Positions 12,401 through 24,999 are shown, counted from the first letter of the stretch. The stretch: 64,000 nucleotides of DNA from Ligula intestinalis (GCA_036362985.1 JAYGXS010000005.1:24157039-24221038); one strand, 5' to 3'. Made by a program: numbers and translations. The notes: generated by a model from the sequence alone, not told the origin.

Positions 12401-13420
12401 TTGCATTTTGTGCTTATCACTATAAATAGCGTAGTTGAGCGCTGCATTGTCAGAAACGTTTCGTAACGCAATATGACTTAAAATTCACTACGCTTTTTTA
12501 ATATATCACCAGGTGGCAGTAAAAAAGCCAGTTAATCTTTGACAAAGCGAGTGAATGGTATATATTATTATATCCACACTAATATTATGCTTTTAAAAGC
12601 ACAGTATATAAGTCATGAACTAAATCAAAGGCATTTTTCTGGAGACTGCATTAAAAAGAGAATTGAATATACGAATTAGACTACGAATTAAAGAAAGCTA
12701 AACATATTGTCAAATACAGTCTTTGCTGCTGCTCATGCAAATATTTATCTACCAAAATCCGCAACCTTACTTAGGATTAACGAAACACAGTCAAACGTAG
12801 AATGCATAATTGAGCAGGATAAATAAAACAAGCGTCTAGTATAGAAAATGCGATTAACTCTTAAATGTGTAAATGTGTAAAATAAGAACTAACTTTCCAA
12901 ATCCAACTCACAAGTTCTCACCTAGACGCTGGTTTAATTTTGGCAGAAGTGCTTCGAATAAAGCCTGTCATTAACAGGTGGCTACCAAAAAATCCAACAA
13001 AACACCGTCCGGGTGTTTAATTTGTATTTTAGCCAACCAGAAAAACGAGCACAACGATAATTCTATGTATTCGTTGCAGAGTACGCAAGTTATTTCAGGT
13101 GATTGACGAAAAATATTTCTGGCACAAATCGTATAAATCTGCATAACCAGAAGGTGACTGAATTCGATTTTGAAAATTTAGCACTTCAGAATATGCTTTT
13201 GTTACGAATTTAAGCAAATTTTAGAATCCCAGGTATGCGTGTAAATCGAAAAGTAGAAGACCTCTTAATCGCTGGAATCACAGTTTCACTCGTCTGAGCT
13301 TTGGGGCTTATTCTGGTGTCAATGATCAGAGAAAGAAGGTGTTAAAGAAAGAAACGCAACGGCTATAGGACGCAGAAGTCAAGCAGTCGTCATAGAGGGG
13401 ATCAATCAACCACCAGTGCC
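9500..13420. other. AT-rich intergenic DNA
   Basis: Nothing recognisable. Short ORFs (60-80 codons) at 9727-10,337 and 10,958-11,146 have background composition, no splice context and no family resemblance. The last ~100 bases before 13,420 are probably the 3' flank of the adjacent PLE. Confidence 0.5.
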
Positions 13421-13424
13421 ATCA

Positions 13425-14615
13425 GTCCGGAGATGCATGCTAAGGGTGATGTATGCTGGCTACAGATTGATAAATCGGTTTAATGAGCTCTCATCCAAGG
13501 CCCAGGTATCAAACAATTCCCGGGCTGTCTTGTGCTGGCGTGCCTGATTATACTCGTAGCTGCGAAGTTAACTCATGACCGGTATCGTAGGTGTTGGCAG
13601 CCACCTACGACAATGGATTACCCATCGTACAGCTAGCTTATGGTGGTGTATACGCGAATCAAGCATGCTTTCTGTCTGCCCTGTGTAATTTGAAGGGCAG
13701 TTTAGCAATGCTATGCGATGAATAACGCCCGACTGCTCAATCGGACTTATTGGCTGTTTGATTTGCATGACCCTGTTGCGCATGGCAGCCTTGGAACGGT
13801 TATTCCGACGCCTAATCCCGCGGTTATGCGCTCGATCGCTTACGACACATCTTTGATATATGGCAGCGCATGCCATATGGTACATGTTGGCTATGCTTGG
13901 GTCTTTGGAGGGGAAGTGCGTGGGCATCAGCTTATGAATCCCTTCTGATAGCCATTGCGTAAATCCTGGTCGTGAAGATGTCAGACCTTGCGTAGCTTTT
14001 CTTTTATGCAGTGAATCTGCATTCTTTTAAACAGTGATTTCACTGGTACCAATCGATGGTTACTGTTAAAATATAAAAGCCGTGTGGTATTTTTTAACTT
14101 TATTTTTTTTCATTTCGCCGTTGGAAGTTCGCGTAACGAGAACATCGAACTGCTGATCCTTTTTTTATTTTCTACTTTGCAAATTGCATATCAGTGAACA
14201 CTGAATTGAGAGGATCGTGAAAATTTTACAGCATATTTCTTAGCCTCATAAGGTCTCCAATTTTGGGCGAACACTAGGTTTCATCGTACAGCTCGTCACA
14301 TTGTTTGCGCAAGATGTATCGTGTCGAACTCGATAGAATGGATGTGACATATGATGTCACGTAAAAGGATGCTATTATTTCTTTAAATTGAAGAATTCGG
14401 CCATGGAAATCTGCCAGGAATTAAGAGGCAACATAATTGTCTTGGAGAAATTTTAATTTATCGTACATTCTTTTTACGAGATTATAGGTGGAGCTGCCTT
14501 TAAGGTGAACGAGTGGCCGTAACTGAACGTCTGGTTTATGCACATTTGGCAGAACGAAGAAGTGAGCCACGGCAATTTCTGTTATTTTCGTTAGGCGTCG
14601 TCCCATCATACTTAC
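13425..14615 (-). pseudogene. Penelope-like element, RT to GIY-YIG endonuclease, decayed
   Basis: Reading down the minus strand, 14,609-14,421 gives a PLE reverse-transcriptase block ('LPNVHKPDVQLRPLVHLKGS'), then 'FYVTSYVTSI' (compare F-D-V-T-S-L-F-T-S-I), then 'NSVFTDMQF'. At 13,900-13,570 come a linker ('ALPYIKDVS') and a GIY-YIG domain with 'GVIHRI' and 'NYTGQTES' ahead of 'SRIHHHKLAVRW'. The C-terminal 'TARELFDTWALDESSLNRF' follows near 13,545-13,475. Several stops and at least two frame changes interrupt it. In a functional GIY-YIG the Y of GIY, the YxG and a following Arg are conserved. Here GIY reads V-I-H and the Arg after GQT is E, so the nuclease is dead as well. Confidence 0.75.
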
Positions 14616-14912
14616 CGAATTTCGGCGTTTGAGCTCTCCAAAAAGAGCTCAGACGAGCAAAAATTATGTGTCCGGTGATCAAAATGCCTTCTTATTCTCC
14701 AAATTTTGCCATAGCTTTCCAAAGTCAGCAATTTTCAATTAATCAAAACATAGCTCATCTTCTGAGAAAAAGCTGGCACAGCAGTTACGGCAGCCATTTT
14801 TCGTCTGTAAAGAAAAGATCAAACATAACAAGGACAACATCAGTCATTTTTCATGAAAAAGCAACAAGTTAATCGGAAAAACTTATCCGGTACTATGTAA
14901 TATTCACTTTTT

Positions 14913-15278
14913 ATGGATCACAGACCGATAGATTTACCCACTAAGATCGAAATAAGGCGATATGTGTACTCAAGGCTTGAAAACGGGCACTGCATCGTTC
15001 TAGCGCATAAACTAGAATGCCTTCAGAAGGGCAAATATTTTTCTAGGCATAGTCAGTTCCGTGTTCACTGCAATGCTGGTTTTTTAAGCCGTTTAGAGCA
15101 GGGCATGGCTAACGCTTGGCAAGAAATAAGGAAACTGTTTGAAGCGGACTTTATAATATTTCGAGGCACAATCAAGAATATATTCCTTTCCACCCATTCA
15201 CACAAAGTGACTAGGATGGTACCTGATGATGCTGCCTTTCCATGCATTCGTGCTTCAGATATTAAGGAGTTTAAATAA
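14913..15278 (+). CDS. Unrecognised 121-codon ORF
   Basis: ATG-initiated and uninterrupted, with no recognised family. The composition is mixed and basic, with no signal peptide, membrane segment or repeat visible. It lies in the presumed 5' flank of the minus-strand PLE, so it may be part of that element's antisense sequence or a chance frame. No TATA, splice or polyadenylation context singles it out. Confidence 0.15.
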   Translation: MDHRPIDLPTKIEIRRYVYSRLENGHCIVLAHKLECLQKGKYFSRHSQFRVHCNAGFLSRLEQGMANAWQEIRKLFEADFIIFRGTIKNIFLSTHSHKVTRMVPDDAAFPCIRASDIKEFK

Positions 15279-15279
15279 C

Positions 15280-17900
15280 CTGCCTAAACGGTTATGTTAT
15301 CATTGGCACAGCCCTCTTCTTTTTCATTTATCTATTGAAAGACCCTACTAACTAGGGCCTAGTGGTCGATACAGTTGAACTTTTCATGAACAAAACCCAG
15401 TGAAACGAACACTTGTCCTATACACGTTCATAGGCTTTAACTTCTACATTTTGATTTCATAATCGTAAAAAATGCGAGTGAGGCATCAAGAGATGCACTG
15501 ATACTTGAACTCATCGCAAGGACGATGTTACTACGGTTTGAGTCAGAAGCTGTCAAGAAATGGGAAAAAAATTTTGAGCTCGGATAGTGAATGATGATTT
15601 TAATGCTACTGAGTGAGGATCAGTTGCTGTCGTCCAAATAAAATATCAGTCTTGTCTTTGGAGATAAGCAATTTTTGCTGCATAGGAAGAAAATGATCCT
15701 GACTTATGCCACCTGGACTGCCGAGGCTTATATGCCACAGTGTTCTTGGAAATAAAAATAAGACGCTGATATGTTGGGCAACAATAGCAAAAACAAAATC
15801 AGTCACCTGGGAAGGGCTTGGTCCAGCAAAAACTCTGACAATAGCAAATGTTATTACCACGCAATTACCACGGACAATGAAATCGTAGCAATTATTGACT
15901 CGGAAGCAAACTGCCAAGCCATCAACGCAGAAATTACGACCCCAAGCTGTGTTTACTGGGCCTGATCATTTTTATTCACCTGCGAATGACTGCTACCAAC
16001 TACAAATACCGAACAATCGGGGCATGTATCATCCCAATCTGCGCATGTCTCGCACCATCCTGCAATTAACTATGATTAAGGGTTTTTAGAAAATCTGAAA
16101 CATTGATCCCTTTCAGACCGCACTTGTCCAATTTGATGTAGCAATTTCAGCAGCAACACTGAATTTGGGAATCGTTAGCTGACGACGTCTTTAAAGCCAG
16201 AAATAGCTTTCCAAGCGTCCCTCTGTCTTTGTCAGCAATTCCTAAAAATAAGAATCCAAGATGTCAGGAAAATAAAATCCGTGTTCAGTCATTGCATCTT
16301 CTTCTCCTAAACTGCTGCCTGGAACTCGCATCTTCGCCTCTATCGAAATATGTCACCAAATCAGTTGCATCTGGTATGTTGAATTGTCGCTTTTTGAAAG
16401 GGAGGAAATGGCTGCTCAACTAATACACATGTGCTAAATAATTGAATTTACTAACCATAGTCACTACCTTTTAAACCTGTGCGAGTGCCAAATGGAGTTA
16501 AGGCTCCTTTGCAATTGCCTTACAATGGACTATCATTGCCGTATGTCGAAAACATTTTTTTAAAGTCATAAATCATTTAGAGCTTAAATTACATGCCTAT
16601 GACAGACAATCAGTAAGGTTTAGGTAATGAGCTCTTAAGATTCACTTCTATGATAGAAAATAACTAGACTCGCTTATCCGGTGCATTATAATTTTAGCTA
16701 ATGAAAATAAGTCAATATAACTGGGAAAATTTTAAATAGGCGGAGGTCTAAACACTCAGCAGCCGCGGAGAGTAGTGATTGTAACTCGTAAGTCAAAACT
16801 CCTTCGGAAGATATGCCTATACCTTGAAATTTGATAAGATCATAAAAATTCGTAGATTCCAAGACAACGTGAGACGTCGGCTTCTAACGTCATGGTTATT
16901 TGACTCTCAGCCCGTTAGAAACTTCTGCAACTTCTCTTACTATGTTATCCTGTATCTGCAGGGTAATAAGCTAGGGGCGAAGGTTGTCACCAGTGTCAAT
17001 ATCAAGGAGGAAAATTGCCAAATAATTATTATTTTAGAAGCAAATACTAGAAAAGAAATTAACCCAGCTAAGCAGTTGAGAATTACTATGTCTATGATCG
17101 CGTATTGATTGCATTCCAGACATATTGCACCCCTCATAAACCCCTTAATATTACCAGTTAAAGATGGATAATTTTACAAACATCAAGTTAGGTAAATTAG
17201 GGTTCCTTCTTCCAAAAATGGGCAGATAAAGAGGGCCTGAAGTATGTTTAAAGCAAATCTTCAACAACCAAAATCATACGTTTGACAATTTGAATTCTGA
17301 ACTGAGGTTTCTTTGGGGTCCTCTTGAAGACAAATCTTAGACACACACTTCCACGTATTGTTGCATGACAACCTTTTATTGATAATTGCCTCTTTAATAT
17401 ATTTAACAGCTCGCCAGTGAGAACGCTCTTCTCAGGGAAACGTTTGCACTTGCTAAACTATAAACCCAGCGAAAATGAACAGAAATAATGAAGTCAACCC
17501 TCCCTTATTCAAGTCACTCTAATAAGAAATAGCAATATTTTATTTATTTATTGCAGTCATGCATATATCTAAAATAATTTCAACATGTAGACAGTAAACC
17601 CGTAAACATAGCAAACGTAAAAACCACCCTTAAATGCTTATTCTTGTATGAATCATATTGCAGCTACACCGAATTATACCCTCATCAGGTTGTTTATCAC
17701 ACTTCATCCCTTTCAGTAGCTGAATGACTTCTAAGTATTGGTTGTAATGTATGCTTATCTCAATAACAGTTATTTAAAATTCAATTGTAAATAAATTGGA
17801 AGCAAGGAGACAAGCGAGCACTTAATGGCTTAAAGAAACACTACGAATTCGTCGAAAAATTTCGCAAACTAGATAATCTAAGGATCCGAAGAAGAAGGAG
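15280..17900. other. Intergenic, no confident gene
   Basis: Several 60-100 codon frames on both strands (notably 15,606-15,917 minus, 15,771-15,965 plus and 16,824-17,108 plus) overlap each other and resemble nothing known. The interval 15,700-16,080 has higher GC and may contain a diverged repeat. At 16,761-16,788 a 28-base stretch ends in a strong GTAAGT donor, but no consistent gene model follows. Confidence 0.35.
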
Positions 17901-17902
17901 TT

Positions 17903-18370
17903 TTGATCACCAAAATCATAGGTTTACTTGTCTCGGCTGTCGGGCTTTTCCTGGAGTCTATTGTAAGAGGTAAAAAGTGTCCACGAAAGACGAGCAAAAG
18001 TTATACAAGACAGGCGATCGAAGCAACTTCTTCTTTTCTATTTGCATTCGTACCTGGAATGCAAAAATTTGCCTCAATTCATGGGCTATTTTACCCTCAA
18101 CAGATTTTGGGCATATTTTATGGAAAAACATTGGTTTATGGTATAAGCAAACATATTTTTTCAACAACACCTCATTATGTTAACTTCCAACTTACATTCC
18201 GTCAAAGGCACATACTTCTTGCCCAAGAAATAAAAAAAAGTAACCAAGTAAGAATGGCTCTCAGTTATAGTCTGACAGCGACATCAGTACGTTTTCCAGC
18301 CGGTCTGCATTGCCTGTTTGTGTGGCCTCAAACGGTTGGTGCAAATTCTGTGATTGGTCACATGGCATGA
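17903..18370 (+). other. 155-codon open frame upstream of the two-TM gene
   Basis: Open for 155 codons only if a TTG is taken as start. The first ATG lies deep inside. No family is recognised and other frames over 17,958-18,183 are also open, which weakens a coding reading. Its 3' end overlaps the CCAAT/TGACGT cluster of the next gene, so if transcribed it may be part of that gene's 5' region. A frame this long is somewhat unexpected by chance at this GC content, so it is listed without a functional claim. Confidence 0.15.
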
Positions 18371-18395
18371 CGTAGACTGTTCTCTAACAGCCAAT
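18353..18395 (+). promoter_or_regulatory. CCAAT / CRE-like promoter cluster
   Basis: A reversed CCAAT box (ATTGG, 18,353-18,357), a TGACGTA half-CRE/AP-1-like site (18,368-18,374) and a forward CCAAT box (18,391-18,395, in 'gccaatcag') lie within 43 bases. They sit about 175-215 bases before the ATG at 18,568. CCAAT pairs of this spacing are typical NF-Y targets in animal promoters. No clear TATA box was seen between the cluster and the start. Confidence 0.4.
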
Positions 18396-18567
18396 CAGCC
18401 TTAAGTTACTTCGTGAATTGTCGCATACGCACAATAGTCTAGAAACCACGAAACTGTTCGACATAATTTTCGCATAGACGGTTCAAGCTTTTGCAGACGA
18501 AAGACCCTCTCCGACATTGCATCTTCCAGCAGAATGCTATGACGAGACAATTTTTACGGAGGCAAAC

Positions 18568-19797
18568 ATGACAAATGTTCAAACACCACCATATATAACA
18601 CAACTTTCCTTACACGGAGAAAGCCGAAACGGCAAACCTACCTTGCCAACCATCTACGATGGTTCCACTCACAGTGAAGACAGCGACTCAGAAAGTCGTG
18701 TTGTCGGTGTCGAATCTGCAGGCTTTTTGGCTGTCCAGTCTCCGGCCCTGGGCCTCACATCCTCAATTATGACTGGAGTACAAGTGTCAAAATCTGATCG
18801 TAGTTTACTGATGCCAAAGAGTGTGACTACAGAGAGCAGGACTGTCCTCACCAAACTCTGCATAACTCCCTCTCCAAGTCTACCGGAATCATCAACCAAC
18901 CCCTGCGATAATGATGGGCAAAAGGAATCAGGGTTGCTTAGTAGCAGTTCCACCTCAACGCTGTCCACACTCACCTCCCTGTCCAAGGAGCGAAAGGAAG
19001 TGAACTCAACGTTTGGAAATCCCAGCGCACACCTTGATTACCTGCGACATGTGCACAAGCGCACACGACGGCGAAAACTTCTACGAAAGTACCTTAAAAT
19101 ACTGCATTTCTTTGTGGTGTGCGTCATACCTCTGGCAAGCATAGTACTGGGTATTCTTGGTATTATCACGGGGCACTTTTTGCATGTGAATTCCTTCCTT
19201 GTGGCCGGTTGTCTGCTCCTGATTGCAGCCTGTGGTCTGATTCTGCAGTCCTGTTTCTGGAATCGCAGCATGCCTAACAAGTTCAAGGCTGCCGAAATTG
19301 CCTTTAATATGCCCCCAGAAGGCAGTCCAGATGTCAAAAAAGCCTGCACTACGCAGCAGCCCACGCAGGCAGACATGTCGCCAGAAGAGCAGAAGATCTC
19401 AAAGGAGGATTTACCGGGTGCTGAGCAGAGTGGAGACAAACGCGCATCCACTTCAACCGCCATCTCTGCCAGGGTGCCAGGCACGACTCTCACCTTTTCT
19501 GCCGACAGTGTCGCTACAGGTGTAAATCCAGCCCAAGTTCGGCGCCTCAGTATAGCGCTGAATAGAGCAACTGAGGAACTCTCGGCTGCTCGACGCTTGA
19601 CACAGTCCAGTGGCAATCGAATGCTGAATCTGGCTCGAAGACTGACCATGGGACCAGGTTTCGATGCCTTTGGCGGCGGGCGCGATTTGGTAGCTGGCAA
19701 TGAATGGATTGGAGGGCGTGTACCACATGGAGTCCGTCGGGGACTGGCTTGGAATGCCACTGGGGCATCAAGGTTCTATGCATCCAATTACGATTGA
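18568..19797 (+). CDS. Two-transmembrane, Ser/Thr-rich protein of unknown function (409 aa)
   Basis: The longest coding frame in the window and the only clearly intact host gene. It is open from 18,478 after a TAG at 18,475, and its first ATG is at 18,568. The in-frame TTG at 18,517 is not a credible eukaryotic start. An upstream exon remains possible because 'cttttgcag' at about 18,488-18,496 would be an acceptor keeping the frame open. Residues 1-160 are polar, with a Ser/Thr cluster at about 125-139. A basic block (KRTRRRKLLRK, 164-174) precedes two hydrophobic segments at about 177-201 and 209-230, predicting a hairpin with both termini cytosolic. The C-terminal tail (231-409) has an amphipathic helical stretch at about 320-360 with three RRL[S/T] motifs (phospho-acceptors S328, T345, T360), the consensus for PKA-like kinases. 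An ATTAAA at 20,003 and AATAAA at 20,275 are candidate polyadenylation signals. GC is clearly higher than the flanks. No named family was recognised. Confidence 0.8.
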   Translation: MTNVQTPPYITQLSLHGESRNGKPTLPTIYDGSTHSEDSDSESRVVGVESAGFLAVQSPALGLTSSIMTGVQVSKSDRSLLMPKSVTTESRTVLTKLCITPSPSLPESSTNPCDNDGQKESGLLSSSSTSTLSTLTSLSKERKEVNSTFGNPSAHLDYLRHVHKRTRRRKLLRKYLKILHFFVVCVIPLASIVLGILGIITGHFLHVNSFLVAGCLLLIAACGLILQSCFWNRSMPNKFKAAEIAFNMPPEGSPDVKKACTTQQPTQADMSPEEQKISKEDLPGAEQSGDKRASTSTAISARVPGTTLTFSADSVATGVNPAQVRRLSIALNRATEELSAARRLTQSSGNRMLNLARRLTMGPGFDAFGGGRDLVAGNEWIGGRVPHGVRRGLAWNATGASRFYASNYD

Positions 19798-20049
19798 ACT
19801 GTGCAATTCCGCTGCTGCTACCTACGTCCTAGATATATAGAAACACGGTTATTCCTCCTTTTTTAATATAACTAATTTTACATTGCATTTAAAACCTAAA
19901 TGATATTGGTCGGTGTACACACACATTGTCTATGTTATTGTTCAAAACGTTCTATAATATCGTCGTGTGAAAATGAGGAAAAGTGTTAGAACATATAAGC
20001 ACATTAAAGCAAGGCGGTTTATGGCTGTAGCTAGTACAGTTTGCGAGTG

Positions 20050-21500
20050 CTGAAAACAAAATTTCTAAATTTGTAAATTTTTTATTATTTCTCCCATACC
20101 AGCGTGATTGCATTTACGAAAACTTATTCATTAAAATGAACAACATTAGGCATATATAGTGCCTAAGAGAACTATAAGAAGAATTAAGCATTTGTTAAGG
20201 AAAGTAAATTTTTTTGATATTTCCCAGCTTGTGGAGACGTCAACAAATAGCTGCAAATTAGAACAATGAAATGTAATAAACTAAAACTAAACTAAACTAA
20301 AAGCAACCACTTTCTTCATAGAAAAAGAAATTGCCTCTAAGCAAAATATTTTGTATGATTGCGAATGAAAAACATTCGTATTAACTGAGTATTGTTGAAT
20401 AAATTGTATGTTCATTTCATTATTTTTTGCTATATTCACGGATCATTGTACCAATTGTCCGGTTGTTTGACATTTATACCATTAACTTTGAAATAAGATA
20501 TTACAGAACAGAATTTACCGAAAAATTATCTTATTCTTATTATTTCGTATGGAAATGGCCATGTTAGTCAAATTTCAAAATGTTTCAAAACATCAAATCA
20601 TATTTTCAAGCATAGAACATGTGTGCGAGGTACCATGCGTATTGTTATTCCTAAGCTTTATAAAAAAAGTTTCAACAATAGGTAACACCTTTTAAAAGTG
20701 CCTTAATTGGATCTTTAGCTGATAAACCTCTGCGTATATTAACTTTTTTTCAAGGTGATGTCACAGTGAAATTGGAGACTTTTGACAATTTTCTTAAAAA
20801 AACTATAGAAAAATGATTAAATTTGACTGGAGATGAACAAACATACATATCACTGTATGAGGGATTATTTTTCACTGAAAGAGATTGATAAAAATATCTG
20901 TGATAAACGTCCAGATGAAGAAAAAACAGGCCACGTTGATGACCATTTTTTGAACTACTTATTATTTTTCTGTCTGTCTTGCCTATAATTAACGCTTGAG
21001 CGGAAACTATTGTTCACAAAAAATATTGTTCTACATGAATAAAATTTATTAAAGCTTTATTTTGGCTGTCTGCGGAGATACATGTAGAAACTCGGTTTGC
21101 GCGTACGCCGAGCTATGCAGTTAGAGAAAAGTTGATACCAGCAATTTTTTTTGCTGCATTTTTTTGGAAAAAAATCTAACAGAATAGTAAACTGTAGTTA
21201 TTTAAACTTTTATCGATGCTCCTTTTTGACAATAATTGAAAGTCCTTAAACTTCGCTTAACTTCAATTTGATCAACTTCACAACTTCACTAATAATAGAA
21301 TTATTCCACAGCCGAACGTGTATTAGAAAACAGTTTTGTCCTGTCTTTCCTAATAGCATTCTGAATTCCGTTTGTATAAAAATAGTCAGGATTGAGCAAA
21401 TGTGAGAGCCTATTTCTCTCAATAACGCTAAATAGGATAGCAGTTTCCTAAACATAAAGCATTTTTATTATTTAATCCACTCAGTGGATCAAAATAGCCT
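20050..21500 (+). repeat. Diverged ~1.4 kb non-coding repeat, copy 2
   Basis: Direct-orientation homologue of 8100-9480, with matching landmarks and spacing ('tgcgtatattaactt' at 20,731, 'acgcttgagcggaa' at 20,992, 'tccttaaacttcgct' at about 21,242 against 9236). It lies immediately 3' of the two-TM gene. Divergence is high with many small indels and no shared open frame, so it is an old duplication or an old non-coding transposon body. Confidence 0.7.
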
Positions 21501-21549
21501 GACAAGCTTTACATTTGATTAACCGGTTTAATTTTGACCAACATTATGT

Positions 21550-24500
21550 TTGCAGCATTCGCAGAACTGTAAGTCCAACCAAAAAGCACGGAAATTGCGA
21601 CTGTCAACTTAAAGACAAGTCAGTATTTCAAATTGATATTTTTTATTTTAGAAGTATGCTCACCTGTGAGGAAAACCTCAAACAAAGGGGTCCCATTATT
21701 GTGCATTGACGTGCCATTTTCCTAGCTCTTTTTGATTAACTTATTTAAGAGCCTGACTCAGTTGTCTCGATTGACTTAGTAGCTTTTGCTGATTATCAGT
21801 TGAATGTAAATATACAATCGGTTAATTATATCATTTTTTTAAACAAAGTGCCACATAACTGTCGACTATAAGTTGACATGTGCGTTACTATTCGCAATTG
21901 GAATGCTCGCACTGAAAACAAACCTAAGGATTTCGGAACCAAACTTAAAAAAACGTCATAGACATATTATTTTTATTTCTAATATTTATGTCTTTAACGC
22001 CATTACCTATTCTGCAATTAAACTTTGATAAAAATATCTATTTTTGCTTAATAAAAATGTGGAAACGAGTTCAGGTAATTTTTCAACTACGTTTATTGAA
22101 AAAAAATCATGAAAAGCAACAAACAAATAAAAAATATCCATGCTCGCACTATAAAAAATGAATTTTCAACAACTGTACTTGCATCAGAAATAAAATGGCC
22201 CAAAAAATAAGACCGCATACTGCTCTTCATTAACGGCTGTAGCTGCCCTCCAGTTGTTCAACCCAGTTGACAATTTTGGGGTTCGCCAATGCCTTACAGA
22301 TGAGATGTTATGTAATGCTGTCGTTGCATTATTTAAATCAGCGTGTTTGTGCTGAAACAATTTTATGCGGACGCCTCTAAGGCACAGCATTGCTTTTGTC
22401 AGCTGGCCTTTCCGGTGACCAAGCCCGCGTTGCACCTAGTACTTTAGTCATTTTTGTGAAAATATTTGATCAAAACTGGTAAAGAGGTACCTATTTTTAG
22501 CTGCTAGCAATCCTAAGGGCCCAATGGTTTGCTCTTATACATAAAATATTTAGAAAATAGGTATAAGCGTGCGACCATAGTAAGGAGGTAGCAAATGGGG
22601 AGATCGAAACAATAATTGCTACAAGGTTTCTGCTAACCACTCAAACCTATTTTATCACTAAGGTTACCATATATATTTTTACTGTGAAATAAAATCTCTA
22701 TAGAATGCAATACGTCCTAAAGTTTGTAAGAAACTGATCGCTCTGCCGAACCAATTCGAGTAAATTTGGATACCTTTATCGTTCCCTTTAGCACGCGTAA
22801 ATGATCTTAGAATAAAGTATACAAAGGTGCGGTTTTAAAACGTATATCCTTAACCTACAGTTTGCAGACTAGTAAATAAGAAAGAAGTTAAAGCACATAA
22901 AAAACTTGAGAAACATTGAGTTTCACGAAAATGCTCATTGACTGAATACATCGGGCATTGAAAAACACTCCGTTTACAAATCGAGATAAGGAAAAAATTA
23001 TAAAACGTGATGGTATGAGCAAACATCGAAAGCAAGTATCTAAAAAATTGCAGTAGTCATATTGCGATAGCATAGGAAATAATCAAAATAAGTTTCTAGT
23101 ACGTTATTTTTTCCTATAGATAGTATATAATATATTTAATCTGTTATATTGATTTGACAACAAAATACTCGTTTATCTATTAATTATTATTTGACAACGC
23201 GTACACGTATACTCGCAAAACTGGAATTCTGAATTTTTTTGTCATTCATTGAAGAAAATAACAAAACTTCTGTTAGCCTAAAACCTTACTAATGAAAAGC
23301 CTAAACGACGATTGCAGTGCACAGTATACAGTTCATTAGGCGTTAACCTGTCCTAATTTTTCATCTCGGCTTAAAACTATTGAGCCATCTAAACTAAGTT
23401 GGCTTTTCTACAGCTCACAACTGGTAGTGGCACAGAGTAGAGTATCCAATATTCGTGAATATATTTTCTTCCAGGATCACTCAAATTATGCCTTGGTGTT
23501 CGGCAAATACGTCATTCTGATACATGTTTTCTCTAAAGTGATTTTACATGCTCATATAAACGGCAAAAAGCTTTAATAACGAAAAAATATCGGATACCGA
23601 AATTAAAGCTTTCACGAGCGTACTAAGTGTGATTTTTAAAAGACTGTGACTGTTCAATATATAATATAAGGAAGAATAATTAGGGGTTATTGATTTTAGT
23701 GCCCTTTTACATTGCAACCTTCGATATTGTAAATAAAATCCTTGACTTAAGTAAAAACACTACTTTGGAAAAGCAGGAAGAAGGTTTAAATGTGGCCCAA
23801 TTTATTTTAGAATTCTTCAATGAAAGAAAAATTTAAAAGCCAGAGAAAGCTACTCCAACTGCCCACCTTGTGAAGGAAACATTCACTGTATTTTATCAAT
23901 TTCGGATCAAGGGAAAAACAATTAAAAGACAAAAAAGCAAGGATAGTCGAAAAAGGTCACTAAGCACACGAGTAAACATAAATTCAAGCTATATGAAACT
24001 TTCTAAGAGGTTATCGGTAGCCCATACCTAAACGGATAAAAAAATACGTTTGTTTTAATTAAGACTTTAACGTGAAAATTGATAGTAATTAAAGCAGTTA
24101 CCTACTGCATTAAACAGTTACAGTTTGCCTGTTATAGGCCTCTTGCTGACAAAGCGGCAATCTGCGTTATTACCTGTGGTAGGGGTTTATGACTGCAATT
24201 AAATCATACATATTTTGGTATGTACTCCATCGTGTTTATGCCCTGCCCTCAGAAGCAGCAGTGGAGAATGATAGATAGAAAAAGTTGTGATTATTCATGT
24301 ACGACAAAGTGTAGCCCATTAGGTTGTTGATGGTATGTACGCATTTCGATTAAGTTATAAATTTAGGCATCAGATTGTGTGCACCATGGGCGTTCGCGCG
24401 TCAGTATACAGTTGTGAAGTAAAAAATTGCAATTGAGGGATATCACGTCGAATCATATGTGTATGCATTCGATCTTCGGATGAAGAACTAAAGATGACTG

Positions 24501-24990
24501 AGCGCCAACAGTCTCCTCTCCATGCCCTTTTGGTTCAAAATGAAGCATAGCCTGCAATTTCAAACATTTAGGAACAGTTAAAAGGCTATTAGCAATTTAA
24601 ATAAGACATAAGCATGCTTTGAGTTACTTACTGTGATGATTTTCTAATATTATGCGAAATTTACTATTTTACTAGCCATCTTGTGCTAGTGATGGTGTCT
24701 ATAAGATAGACGCTTCGCCTCGGAAACCATGGGTGCAAAATGCCAAGGTCTGTAAAAGACTACTAATTGCTCGCCTACCTGGACAAATGCATTTACAAAG
24801 CATTAAAAGTAGTAATGGATAGGCTGAGGTAACACGGATGCCTAAAATAAATATAAAAAGAAATATTTTTGTTCAGAAAAAGCGATTGTCTACAATAATT
24901 CATTTTCTAAGACGCAAACTATATTAAAACTAAAAAACAAACAATTCAAATATTATCGAATGTTGAATGGATACTTACACTTATTTCTTT
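21550..24990. other. AT-rich intergenic DNA with one weak minus-strand ORF
   Basis: Mostly low-complexity AT-rich sequence. The stretch 22,184-22,435 on the minus strand is GC-richer and open for 83 codons from a GTG, preceded by a possible acceptor ('agtactag'). It reads like ordinary protein sequence (basic N-terminus, 'LSTGLNNWRAATAVNEE') but matches no family known to me. It could be an isolated exon or transposon debris. Nothing else stands out. Confidence 0.3.
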
Positions 24991-24999
24991 GCATAAAAA

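Noticed and set aside
18517..18567. Upstream TTG as start of the two-TM protein
   Set aside because: Non-ATG initiation is not expected here; the first in-frame ATG is 18,568.
19038..19760. 240-codon minus-strand ORF
   Set aside because: Antisense shadow of the two-TM gene; the plus frame has the ATG, membrane segments and motifs.
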